A stretch of 64,000 nt of DNA from Salibaculum griseiflavum. Its GTDB lineage: Bacteria; Pseudomonadota; Alphaproteobacteria; Rhodobacterales; Rhodobacteraceae. The stretch's first letter is position 1. Every line of letters starts with the position of its first letter. The notes beneath the pieces were generated by a model. The model worked only from the letters and a program-made list of their open reading frames with translations, was not told the origin of the DNA and ran no database searches. Below are positions 18,383-26,797 of the stretch, one piece after another. The stretch spans positions 124,001-188,000 of the forward strand of contig NZ_QETF01000001.1 in assembly GCF_003129565.1 (NCBI RefSeq), in the 5' to 3' direction. The position numbers and the translations under genes were made by a program.

Positions 18383-20467
18383 ATGAAGCAGTTTCTGGCA
18401 GCGGTGGGTTTTTTCCTGTCCCTTGCAAGCGGTGGCGCGGCGCAGGACCCGGCCAACGTGCCCGCTGCGGAAGCGGCCTTTGCCGCGGCGGAACAAGGGG
18501 ATTGGCAAACCGCTTATGCGTTGATGGCTGAAGAGGGTGATCTTGGGCGCGACCTGATCACCTGGATGCGGTTGCGCGCGGGCGATGCGATTTTCGCGGA
18601 ATACCCCGCGTTCCTTGCGGCTCGTGCTGACTGGCCCGGTCTGGATACCGCACGCGAAGTGGCCGAGGGCCTTTTGGATCCGAGCGTTCCGGATACTGGC
18701 GTGATTGCCTTCTTCGATGGGCGCACGCCCGAAACGGGGCAGGGGGCGCTGGCCTATGCGCGGGCGATGATCGCGGATGGGCGTGGCGACGCTGCACAGG
18801 AGATGCTCGTCGAGACCTGGCGCAGCCTGGGGCTGGAGGAAGAGGGGTTCGACGCGCTGATCGGCGCCTATCCCGACCTGCTGCTGCCGCATCACGCGGC
18901 ACGGGCCGATATGTTGCTCTGGCGTTGGCGCACCGAGGATGCCGCGCGGCTTCTGCCGCACCTGGACGAAGGGCACCGGGCCCTGGTGCGCGCCCGGATC
19001 GGCTATATCGATGGGGCGGATGACCTGGAAGAGCGGCTCGATCTTGTGCCCGCCCGCCTGCGCGGCGACCCGGGTCTTGCCTATGACCGGTTCAACTGGC
19101 TGGCCGGGCGGGGCGATTGGACCGATGCCGTCGCCCTGATGCGGGAGCGATCCGCCAGTGCCGAGGCGCTGGTGCATCCGTGGCGCTGGGGCAGCTGGCG
19201 GCGCATCCTCGCCCGCTGGCAAATGCGCGAAGGCAATCCGCGAGTGGCTTACGAGCTGGCCAGCCGTCATTTTCTCGACGATGGCGCATCGCATGCCGAC
19301 CTTGAGTGGTTGTCGGGCTATCTGGCCCTGACCTACCTTGACGATCCCGCCCTGGCCTTGCGCCATTTCCAGACCTTTGACGCAACTGTATCGACGCCGA
19401 TCTCGTCGGGTCGCGCAGGCTATTGGCTGGGCCGCGCGCACGAGGCGCTGGGCGATGCGGAAGCGGCCCAAGCGGCTTTTGGCCGCGCGGCGGACCACCA
19501 ATCGACTTTCTACGGACTGCTTGCCTCCGAAAGGATAGGCCGACCGCTGAACCCGGCGCTGGCTGGGGGCGAGTTGTTCCCGGACTGGCAAGAGGCCGAC
19601 TTTCTGACGGATGATCGGTTCCGGGCCGCGATGACGTTGCTTTCCGGGCAGGAGAGGGGGCTGGCCGTGCTATTCCTCGCCGACCTGGCGAAGGAGCTGG
19701 ACCGCACCGCGGTTGGTCAGCTGGGCGGTTTGCTGATGGAGCTGGACGAGCCCTTCTACGCCGTGCTCGTCGCCAAGACGGCCCTGCGCCGGGATATACT
19801 TGTGCAGGACGTTCACTTCCCGCTTCACCCGATGGCGCAGATGGACCTGCCCGTGGATATGGCCCTGGCCTTGGCTATCGCCCGGCAGGAAAGCGAGTTC
19901 CGCACCGATGCGGGCAGCGCCGTCGGGGCGCTTGGCCTGATGCAGTTGATGCCCGGCACGGCGCAGGACATGGCCGATGCCCTTGACCTGCCCTATTCGC
20001 GGGCGCGGCTGGTTCTGGACTGGCCCTATAACGCGACCTTGGGCGCCGCCTACCTGGACTATCTGCGCCGCGAATTCGGTGACAGCCCGACCCTGATCGC
20101 GGTGGGTTACAATGCCGGGCCGGGGCGCGTGCGAAGCTGGATCAATGAGCGCGGGGACCCGAGGCGCGGCGGCCTGGACGTGGTCGACTGGATCGAGCAC
20201 ATCCCCTTCCGCGAGACCCGCAACTACGTGATGCGCGTGACCGAGGGAATCCCCGTCTACCGGGCGCGTCTGACAGGGCAAACCGGTCCCGTGGCCTTCC
20301 GGGCCCTGTTGCAGGGGACCATGCCGGTGATCCGGCCCCGGCTGCGTCCCGAAAGCCTTGGCGCTGCTGCCGCGGATGGGGCGGTCGATGCCCTGCCGCC
20401 GGTGCGGCGGGGCGTGGAAGATCGGAGTGACATCCCCGTGATCCGGCCCCCGGCGCGCCCCGAGTGA
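18383..20467 (+). CDS. Soluble lytic murein transglycosylase (Slt70-like)
   Basis: A 694-residue periplasmic enzyme that cuts glycan strands to 1,6-anhydro-muropeptides. A Sec signal (MKQFLAAVGFFLSLASGGAA) is followed by an alpha-helical superhelix (about 25-490) and a C-terminal SLT domain. That domain carries IARQESEFRTDAGS (catalytic Glu), GALGLMQLMPGTAQDMA, NATLGAAYLDYL and VGYNAGPGRVRSW. About 80 residues follow the SLT domain, Pro/Arg-rich at the end. The start is set by the signal peptide. It converges on the DMT transporter gene 3 bp downstream. Confidence 0.94.
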   Translation: MKQFLAAVGFFLSLASGGAAQDPANVPAAEAAFAAAEQGDWQTAYALMAEEGDLGRDLITWMRLRAGDAIFAEYPAFLAARADWPGLDTAREVAEGLLDPSVPDTGVIAFFDGRTPETGQGALAYARAMIADGRGDAAQEMLVETWRSLGLEEEGFDALIGAYPDLLLPHHAARADMLLWRWRTEDAARLLPHLDEGHRALVRARIGYIDGADDLEERLDLVPARLRGDPGLAYDRFNWLAGRGDWTDAVALMRERSASAEALVHPWRWGSWRRILARWQMREGNPRVAYELASRHFLDDGASHADLEWLSGYLALTYLDDPALALRHFQTFDATVSTPISSGRAGYWLGRAHEALGDAEAAQAAFGRAADHQSTFYGLLASERIGRPLNPALAGGELFPDWQEADFLTDDRFRAAMTLLSGQERGLAVLFLADLAKELDRTAVGQLGGLLMELDEPFYAVLVAKTALRRDILVQDVHFPLHPMAQMDLPVDMALALAIARQESEFRTDAGSAVGALGLMQLMPGTAQDMADALDLPYSRARLVLDWPYNATLGAAYLDYLRREFGDSPTLIAVGYNAGPGRVRSWINERGDPRRGGLDVVDWIEHIPFRETRNYVMRVTEGIPVYRARLTGQTGPVAFRALLQGTMPVIRPRLRPESLGAAAADGAVDALPPVRRGVEDRSDIPVIRPPARPE

Positions 20468-20470
20468 CGA

Positions 20471-21334
20471 TCAGGTGGCGCGCCGGGTTCGGGTCAAGGT
20501 GAAGATGCCTGCCGCGACGACGACCGCGGCCCCGATGGCGACATTGGGTTCCAGGGCCTCGCCGAAGACGGCGATCCCCAGCGCCGAGGCGAAGACCAGT
20601 TGCAGATAGGCGAAGGGCTGCACCGCGCTGGCCTCGGACACCTCGTAGGTCTTGATCAGAAGGAAATGCCCCAGCGCCCCGGTGATGCAAAGCGCGCCCA
20701 TCCATCCCCAATCAGGCCTGGTCATCGGTTCCCAGAACCAGATGCCGGCCAGCGTCAGCGCGGCCATGCCGCTCACCCCGGTCCAGAAAAACGAGGTCGC
20801 GGCGCTGTCGCGGCGCGCGGCATAGCGCGTCAAAAGGCCGTAAAGCGCGAACATCGTGGCCGAGATCAGCGGGATGATCGCGGCGGGCTGGAAGACGGTA
20901 ATCCCGGGTTGCAGGATGATCAGCACGCCGAGAAAACCGATCCCGATCGCCACCCAGCGGCGCCAGCCGACGCCTTCGCCCAGAACCGGGCCGGACAGGG
21001 CTGCGATCAGCAGCGGATAGCAGGCAAAGACCGCATGGCTTTCGACAAGCCCGAGATAGACAAAGGCCAGCACCATGACACAGATCTCGGCGGCCAGCAG
21101 CAGGCCTCGGAAGATCTGCAGGGCCGGCTGGCTTGTGCGCGCGGCGGCCCGGATCGACCCGGCCTGCCGCCGTGCGATGGCCATGACGAAAAGGCCGAAG
21201 AACCAGTAGCGGATCATCACGATCATCAGCACGTTGTATTCGTGCGCCAGGTGCCGGCTGATCCCGTCCTGGATCGCGAGGACGAAGGTCGTGGCGATCA
21301 TCAACAGGATGCCGAGGCGGGTGTTGGACTGCAT
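20471..21334 (-). CDS. DMT superfamily transporter (EamA domains)
   Basis: A 287-residue inner-membrane protein with about ten predicted helices in two EamA repeats. The first has FRGLLLAAEICVMVLAFVYLGLVESHAVFACYPLLIAALSGP and the second has TGALGHFLLIKTYEVSEASAVQPFAYLQLVFA, the usual end-of-repeat motifs. These carriers export amino acids, nucleosides or other metabolites; the substrate cannot be read from sequence. Its start overlaps the mnmD stop in TGATG, which suggests cotranslation. Confidence 0.9.
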   Translation of the reverse strand: MQSNTRLGILLMIATTFVLAIQDGISRHLAHEYNVLMIVMIRYWFFGLFVMAIARRQAGSIRAAARTSQPALQIFRGLLLAAEICVMVLAFVYLGLVESHAVFACYPLLIAALSGPVLGEGVGWRRWVAIGIGFLGVLIILQPGITVFQPAAIIPLISATMFALYGLLTRYAARRDSAATSFFWTGVSGMAALTLAGIWFWEPMTRPDWGWMGALCITGALGHFLLIKTYEVSEASAVQPFAYLQLVFASALGIAVFGEALEPNVAIGAAVVVAAGIFTLTRTRRAT

Positions 21335-21990
21335 CAGCGCAGTCTCGCGCGGGTCATGTGGCGCTTTCGTCCGAAGCCGGGTGTGCGAGTCACTTCGAAG
21401 CCAGCGCTTTCCAGTGCGCGCCGGACATGACCTGCCGCGGTATAGGTTGCGGCCGTGCCGTCCGGGGCGGTGTGGCGGGCAACCTCTGCCATCAGGTCTT
21501 CGCCCCAGAGTTCGGGATTCTTGGCCGGGGAAAACCCGTCCAGGAACCAGGCATCGGCCTGGTCATCCCATGATGGCAGGGTTTCCCGCGCATCCCCGGC
21601 GATAACCCGAAGCTCGAAATCTGGGCCGTTCAGCCTCTCCGGAACCCCATCGGACAGAATCTCCGTGGGCAATTGCGGATGGGCATCAAGGGCTTGCCGC
21701 AGATCGCGCGGCGCCATTGGGAAGGCCTCGAAACTTGTGAAGCGCAGCCGGCCCCTGACGCCGGCCTTTCGAAATGCTCGCAATGCGACAAGAAAGTTCA
21801 GACCTGTGCCGAAGCCCAGCTCGGCAATGTGAAAGCCGTCCGTGAACCTCGCGGGCAGGTCATTCCCCGCCAGGAAGACATGGCTGGTCTCGGCCACGCC
21901 ATCCTGGAGCGAGAAATATGGATCGTCGAATCGCGTCGAGACGGGCACCCGCCCCTCGCGCCAGTCGATCTCGGCCCGCTGGTCTGTCAT
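21334..21990 (-). CDS. mnmD: tRNA (mnm5s2U34) methyltransferase domain protein MnmD (DUF752)
   Basis: A 218-residue SAM-dependent methyltransferase equal to the N-terminal half of bifunctional MnmC. It converts nm5(s2)U34 to mnm5(s2)U34 in tRNA wobble positions. Motifs are RFDDPYFSLQDGVAETSHVFL, the SAM loop AELGFGTGLNFLVALRA, SFEAFPM, and DAWFLDGFSPAKNPELW. Standalone MnmD proteins are known in bacteria. It is divergent by 57 bp from an FAD oxidoreductase that may supply the other MnmC activity. Confidence 0.92.
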   Translation of the reverse strand: MTDQRAEIDWREGRVPVSTRFDDPYFSLQDGVAETSHVFLAGNDLPARFTDGFHIAELGFGTGLNFLVALRAFRKAGVRGRLRFTSFEAFPMAPRDLRQALDAHPQLPTEILSDGVPERLNGPDFELRVIAGDARETLPSWDDQADAWFLDGFSPAKNPELWGEDLMAEVARHTAPDGTAATYTAAGHVRRALESAGFEVTRTPGFGRKRHMTRARLR

Positions 21991-22047
21991 CGCGTTCTGT
22001 CCTATGGCTTTGCCCCGGAAGATGCGTCGGAATACGGGGGATTGGCA

Positions 22048-23079
22048 ATGGTGGACGTAACCGTGTTCGGGGCCGGGGCCTTCGGTTTGTCCGTCGCGTG
22101 GTGCTGCGTCCGGCGCGGGGCTTCCGTGCGTGTGATCGACCCCGCGGGCGTCGCCGCGGGCTCATCCGGCGGCATCGTCGGCGCGCTGGCCCCGCATGTG
22201 CCGGAGCAGTGGAACGAGAAGAAGGCCTTTCAGTTGGAAAGCCTGCTGATGGCCGAGGATTTCTGGGCCGAGGTCGAGGCAGCCGGCGGCCTGTCGCCGG
22301 GCTATGCGCGGACCGGGCGCTGGCAGCCGGTGGCGGATGCCGATGCCCTGTCGCGTGCCCATGACCGCGCCGGTGGTGCCGCGCAGCTGTGGCAGGGGCG
22401 GGCAAAGTGGGAGGTCATGGAACACCCCGGCGGCGACTGGGCGCCCGAAACCCCGACCGGCTACCTGATCCATGACACGCTGACCGCCCGGCTGCATCCG
22501 AGGCGCGCCTGCGAGGCCTTGGCTGCCGCCATCGAGGCCAAGGGCGCCGAGATCGCCTCTAGCGGCGATGCAGAGGGGCGCGTTGTCTGGGCGACGGGTT
22601 GGCGCGGGCTGGAGGAGATGACAGCCCGGCACAATCGCCTCGTCGGCACGGGGGTAAAGGGACAGGCGGTGCTGTTGGCGCACGACGCCAGCGCCCTGCC
22701 CCAGCTCTTCGTGGACGGGTTGCACATCGTGCCCCATGACGATGGCACCGTTGCGGTCGGATCCACGACCGAACGTGACTTCGACAGCCCCGACGAAACC
22801 GACGCGCAATGCGATGACCTGCTTGCGCGGGCTCGTGCCGCCGTCCCGGCTCTGGCCGAGGCGCGCGAAATCCGGCGCTGGGCCGGGGTGCGCCCCCGAA
22901 GCCGAACCCGCGCGCCAATGCTGGGTCAGCATCCCTTTCGCGCCGGCGAATTCCTTGCGAACGGGGGCTTCAAGATCGGCTTCGGCATGGCGCCCCTCGC
23001 TGGCGAGGTTATGGCCGATCTCGTTCTGGACGGGCGCAATCAAATCCCGCAATCCTTCGACCCAAGGGCGAGCCTTTAG
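22048..23079 (+). CDS. FAD-dependent oxidoreductase (DAO family), MnmC C-domain-like by context
   Basis: A 343-residue flavoprotein of the D-amino-acid oxidase/glycine oxidase superfamily. The Rossmann dinucleotide motif is VTVFGAGAFGLSVAWCC (residues 4-20). GSSGGIVGALAPHVPEQWNEKKAFQ and the C-terminal RPRSRTRAPMLG and ANGGFKIGFGMAPLAGEVMAD fit the family. In MnmC the matching half oxidises cmnm5U to nm5U. Adjacency to mnmD suggests a split MnmC system, but general amine or amino-acid oxidation is possible. The ATG at 22048 places the FAD loop at the N-terminus. It overlaps the next gene tail to tail by 4 bp. Confidence 0.82.
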   Translation: MVDVTVFGAGAFGLSVAWCCVRRGASVRVIDPAGVAAGSSGGIVGALAPHVPEQWNEKKAFQLESLLMAEDFWAEVEAAGGLSPGYARTGRWQPVADADALSRAHDRAGGAAQLWQGRAKWEVMEHPGGDWAPETPTGYLIHDTLTARLHPRRACEALAAAIEAKGAEIASSGDAEGRVVWATGWRGLEEMTARHNRLVGTGVKGQAVLLAHDASALPQLFVDGLHIVPHDDGTVAVGSTTERDFDSPDETDAQCDDLLARARAAVPALAEAREIRRWAGVRPRSRTRAPMLGQHPFRAGEFLANGGFKIGFGMAPLAGEVMADLVLDGRNQIPQSFDPRASL

Positions 23080-23609
23080 GGGCGCGCAGCCGCGTGCAAG
23101 AGCTCCATCAGCTCCGTGAGTGTCTTGGTCGAGCGCTCGTCGACAAGCGCCCCGTCCGCGTCGAAGGCATTGCCGCTATCCGCGATCATGACTTCCGGCC
23201 CCGGCAGGACGAGGGCACGGAACGGATTCAGGCATAGCCGCAGCGAATACTGGGATCTTTCACCACCGGCCCGTCCGGCCGCCGCCGACATGATCGCCAC
23301 CGGCTTGTCGCGCCATGGATTCCCCTTGGTCCGGCTGACCCAGTCCAGCGCGTTCTTCATCACGCCGGAAAGCGCCTTGTTGTATTCCGGGCAAGAGATG
23401 ATCACCGCCTCGGCTCCGGCGATCTGATCTGACAGGGCGTGAACTTTTTCGGGAATCCCGTTGTCCTCGACGTCGCCATTGTAAAGCGGCAGGTCCAGAT
23501 CGCCCTCGATGAAGGTTTCAGGGCCATAGATCCGGGCGGCGGCGCGCATCAGCTTGGTATTGGTCGAGGCCTGGCGCAAGGAGCCGGACAGGCCGAGAAG
23601 ATAGGACAT
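23076..23609 (-). CDS. NAD(P)H-dependent FMN reductase
   Basis: A 177-residue flavodoxin-like protein of the NADPH-dependent FMN reductase/ChrR group. FMN contacts are in LGLSGSLRQASTNTKLM (phosphate loop) and ISCPEYNKALSGVMKNALDWVSR, and MSAAAGRAGGERSQYSLR forms the last loop. It would reduce FMN, quinones or chromate-like oxidants with NAD(P)H in the cytoplasm. It is a single gene, converging on the FAD oxidoreductase and divergent from the thiamine-diphosphate enzyme. Confidence 0.9.
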   Translation of the reverse strand: MSYLLGLSGSLRQASTNTKLMRAAARIYGPETFIEGDLDLPLYNGDVEDNGIPEKVHALSDQIAGAEAVIISCPEYNKALSGVMKNALDWVSRTKGNPWRDKPVAIMSAAAGRAGGERSQYSLRLCLNPFRALVLPGPEVMIADSGNAFDADGALVDERSTKTLTELMELLHAAARP

Positions 23610-23714
23610 CGCATCACCTTTGGTCTTGATTCACCGCTTACATAGCCGCACGGCTTCGGCTTGCCACCCCGCGCGGTGTGGCACATGGTTGTGCGAAATT
23701 GCGAGGGAGCGGGC

Positions 23715-25355
23715 ATGACACGTCACGGCGGCGAAATCCTTGTTGACCAGTTGAAGCGACTGGGGGTGCGGCGCGTGTTTTCCGTGCCGGGCGAGAGCTT
23801 TCTCGCGGCACTGGACGGGCTGCACGAGAGCGGCATCACCAACATCGTTTGCCGCCAGGAAGGCGGGGCCGCGATGATGGCCGAGGCCTATGGCAAGATG
23901 ACCGGCCAGCCGGGCGTCTGCTTCGTGACGCGCGGACCTGGTGCCACCAATGCGAGCGCGGGCATCCATATCGCGCGGCAGGACAGCACGCCGATGGTGA
24001 TGTTCGTGGGTCAGATCGCGCGCGATCACCGCGACCGCGAGGCCTTTCAGGAAGTCGATTACCGCGCCATGTTCGGCGGCTTGGCCAAATGGGTCGCCGA
24101 GGTCGATCAGACCGAGCGGCTGCCGGAATACATCGCCCGGGCCTTTTCCGTCGCGGTCAAAGGGCGGCCGGGCCCGGTGGTGCTGGCCCTGCCCGAGGAC
24201 ATGTTGTCGGCGCGCGTCGAACCGCCCGCGATCCGCGCGCCCCTGAAGGAACTGGCGCCAGCTCATAGCCGCACCGCCGAGGATGCGCTGGACTGGCTGA
24301 GCCGGGCCGAGCGCCCCCTTGTGGTCGTGGGTGGGCCGCACTGGTCACGCGACGCGGCCTTGGACCTCTCCGGCTTTGCCGAGACCCAGGGCGTGCCCGT
24401 GGCGCTGGGCTTTCGGCGGCAGGACTACCTCGATAACCGCCACCCCAGCTATGTCGGCGACCTGAATGTCGGCATGAACCCGGCCTTGGCGGATCGGGTC
24501 CGGGCGGCTGATGCGCTGCTGGTTATCGGCTCGCGTCTGGGCGATATCGAAACGCAAGGCTACACCCTGATCGACCCGACCGACCCCCACTGTCGCATTT
24601 GCCACGTCCATGCCGACGCGGGCGAGCCGGGCCGGGTCTATCAGCCCGAGCTGGCGATCACCGCCGATGCGATCAGTTTCGTCCGCGCCCTGTCGCGCCT
24701 GCCCGGCTGCGGCCGGGATTGGTCGGACTGGACCCGTGCCGCGCGCTCGGATTACGAGGCCTGGGTGACCCCGCAGGAAACCCCCGGCGATGTAAAACTG
24801 GAAGATGTCGTACTTTGGCTGTCGGACCACCTGCCCGAAGATGCGATCCTGACCAACGGTGCCGGCAATTACGCGGCCTGGCTGCATCGCTATTTCTGTT
24901 TCAAGCAGCACGGCACGCAGCTGGCGCCGACCAGTGGCTCCATGGGATACGGATTTCCGGCGGCGGTCTCGGCTTCAATCGAATACCCCGACCGGGGCGT
25001 GATCTGTTTCGCAGGCGACGGATGCTTCCAGATGACCCTGAACGAGATGTCGACGGCCATGCAGCACGGTGCCAAGCCGGTCGTCATCGTGGTAAATAAT
25101 GGCCGTTATGGCACGATCCGAATGCATCAGGAAAAGCACTATCCGGGGAGGGTCTCGGGCACGGCGCTGGCCAATCCCGATTTCGCCGCCCTTGCGCGCG
25201 CCTATGGCGGACATGGCGAGGTCGTTGCGGCCACGGCCGATTTTCCGGCGGCTTTCGAAAGGGCCCGGGCGTCCGGCAGGCTCTCGGTGATCGAGCTGCA
25301 GGTGGACCCGGACGCGCTGTCGACCACCATGCGCCTGTCGGACCTGGCAGGCTGA
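23715..25355 (+). CDS. Thiamine-diphosphate-dependent enzyme, acetolactate synthase-like
   Basis: A 546-residue enzyme with the three-domain architecture of acetohydroxyacid synthase, oxalyl-CoA decarboxylase and benzoylformate decarboxylase. The catalytic Glu lies in VCRQEGGAAMMAEAYG, the central domain contains VVVGGPHW, and the ThDP/Mg motif is GDGCFQMTLNEMSTAMQ...VVNN. No regulatory (IlvH) subunit gene is adjacent and no other branched-chain gene is near, so a biosynthetic AHAS role is doubtful and the substrate is unknown. GAGGGAG precedes the ATG at 23715. Confidence 0.85.
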   Translation: MTRHGGEILVDQLKRLGVRRVFSVPGESFLAALDGLHESGITNIVCRQEGGAAMMAEAYGKMTGQPGVCFVTRGPGATNASAGIHIARQDSTPMVMFVGQIARDHRDREAFQEVDYRAMFGGLAKWVAEVDQTERLPEYIARAFSVAVKGRPGPVVLALPEDMLSARVEPPAIRAPLKELAPAHSRTAEDALDWLSRAERPLVVVGGPHWSRDAALDLSGFAETQGVPVALGFRRQDYLDNRHPSYVGDLNVGMNPALADRVRAADALLVIGSRLGDIETQGYTLIDPTDPHCRICHVHADAGEPGRVYQPELAITADAISFVRALSRLPGCGRDWSDWTRAARSDYEAWVTPQETPGDVKLEDVVLWLSDHLPEDAILTNGAGNYAAWLHRYFCFKQHGTQLAPTSGSMGYGFPAAVSASIEYPDRGVICFAGDGCFQMTLNEMSTAMQHGAKPVVIVVNNGRYGTIRMHQEKHYPGRVSGTALANPDFAALARAYGGHGEVVAATADFPAAFERARASGRLSVIELQVDPDALSTTMRLSDLAG

Positions 25356-25374
25356 TCCCGCCAGGCCGGTTTGC

Positions 25375-26685
25375 TTAGCCGGACAACTGGTGCCGCAATT
25401 TGCTGCCGATCTCTTCGATCTGGTCTTTCGTAATGGTCAAGGGCGGCGACAGGCACAGGCTGTCCCCCACGGGCCGCGCGATCAGGCCCTTTTCCCACAG
25501 GCCTTCATAGGCGGCACGCCCGGCATCGCCCACCGCGCCTTTCGTTTCCAGCTGGACCGCGCCGACGATGCCGTAATTGCGGATATCGACCACACCCGGC
25601 AGGTTCTTGAGCGAATGCAGCATGTCCTCCCACGGGGCGGCCATGGCGGCGGCGTTTTCGAAGAAGCCTTCGTCACGGTAGACATCCAGTGTGGCGATAC
25701 AGGCGGCCGAGGCCAGCGGATGGCCGGAATAGGTATAGCCGTGGAACAGGTCGGGCATCTTGGCGGGGCCGGAAAGGAAGGCCTCGCGAACCTCTTTCGT
25801 GACAAGCACACCGCCCATCGGGACGGTCGCGTTGGTCATGCCCTTGGCGCAAGTGATCAGGTCGGGCTTCACCCCGAAGCTCTGATAGGCGAAGGCGTTG
25901 CCGGTGCGCCCGAAGCCCGTGATGACCTCGTCGAAGATCAGCAGGATGCCATGGTTGTCGCAGATCTCGCGCAGGCGCTCCAGATAGCCCTTGGGCGGCG
26001 GATAGACCCCGCCCGCACCGCTGACCGGTTCCACGATCACCGCAGCGATCGTATGGCCGCCATGCAGGTCGCAGAGGCGTTGCAGGTCATCGGCCAGATC
26101 TGCGCCCTTTTCGGGCATGCCGCGCGAAAAGGCGTTTTCTGGCAGGGAGGTGTGCCGCAGATGCGCCGTGGCGGGATAGAGCGTGCCGAACTGCCCCTTG
26201 TTCAGGCCCAGACCGCCCACGGACAGCCCGCCGAAATTGATTCCGTGATAGGCCTTTTCGCGGCCGACCAGCATGCGCCTCTGCCCTTCGCCGCGATGGT
26301 GGTGATAGGCCAATGCGATCTTGAGCGCGGTATCGACGGATTCGGACCCGGAATTGGTGAAAAAGACGTGGTCGAAACCCGGGGCCAGCCCGGTGACACG
26401 CGCGGCGGCTTCGAACGCGACGGGATGGCCCTGGTTGAAATTGTGGGCAAAATCCAGATCGGCGGCTTGGCGCTGGATCGCTTCGGTGATCCGCGGATGG
26501 GCATGGCCCGCATTGCAGCACCACAACCCGCCGGTGCCGTCGAACAGCGTCTTGCCGTCCACGGACGTGTAATAACAGCCTTCGGCCTTGTGGATCAGGC
26601 GCGGGTTGTCCTTGAACCAGCGGCTGGCCGTGAAGGGCATCCAGAAACTGTCGAGATCGTTGGGAACGCGGACCGTGTCGGGCAT
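25375..26685 (-). CDS. Class III aminotransferase, omega-amino acid:pyruvate type
   Basis: A 436-residue PLP aminotransferase that moves the terminal amino group of beta-alanine, taurine or polyamine-like donors to pyruvate or another oxo acid. Motifs are FWMPFTASRWFKDNPRL (typical of omega-amino acid:pyruvate transaminases), FTNSGSESVDTALKIA, ILLIFDEVITGFGRTG (Asp binding pyridine N) and ITCAKGMTNATVPMGG with the Schiff-base Lys. The ATG at 26685 follows an AGAGGT site. It converges on the ThDP enzyme with 19 bp between them. The true donor is not determined. Confidence 0.9.
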   Translation of the reverse strand: MPDTVRVPNDLDSFWMPFTASRWFKDNPRLIHKAEGCYYTSVDGKTLFDGTGGLWCCNAGHAHPRITEAIQRQAADLDFAHNFNQGHPVAFEAAARVTGLAPGFDHVFFTNSGSESVDTALKIALAYHHHRGEGQRRMLVGREKAYHGINFGGLSVGGLGLNKGQFGTLYPATAHLRHTSLPENAFSRGMPEKGADLADDLQRLCDLHGGHTIAAVIVEPVSGAGGVYPPPKGYLERLREICDNHGILLIFDEVITGFGRTGNAFAYQSFGVKPDLITCAKGMTNATVPMGGVLVTKEVREAFLSGPAKMPDLFHGYTYSGHPLASAACIATLDVYRDEGFFENAAAMAAPWEDMLHSLKNLPGVVDIRNYGIVGAVQLETKGAVGDAGRAAYEGLWEKGLIARPVGDSLCLSPPLTITKDQIEEIGSKLRHQLSG

Positions 26686-26747
26686 GGGGCACCTCTTGTT
26701 GTTTGCGCGGACGGTGGCACGGGCGGCGGGCGCTGGCAATACAGCAA

Positions 26748-26774
26748 AACGGGCGCACCGGCGGCGCGCCCGTT
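26748..26774 (-). terminator. Terminator of the polytopic membrane protein gene
   Basis: A 9-bp perfect stem (26748-26756 with 26766-26774), a 9-nt loop, then TTTTGC on the minus strand, 23 bp past the stop codon. Confidence 0.75.
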
Positions 26775-26797
26775 CATTTGGTTTGATGACGGCTGGT

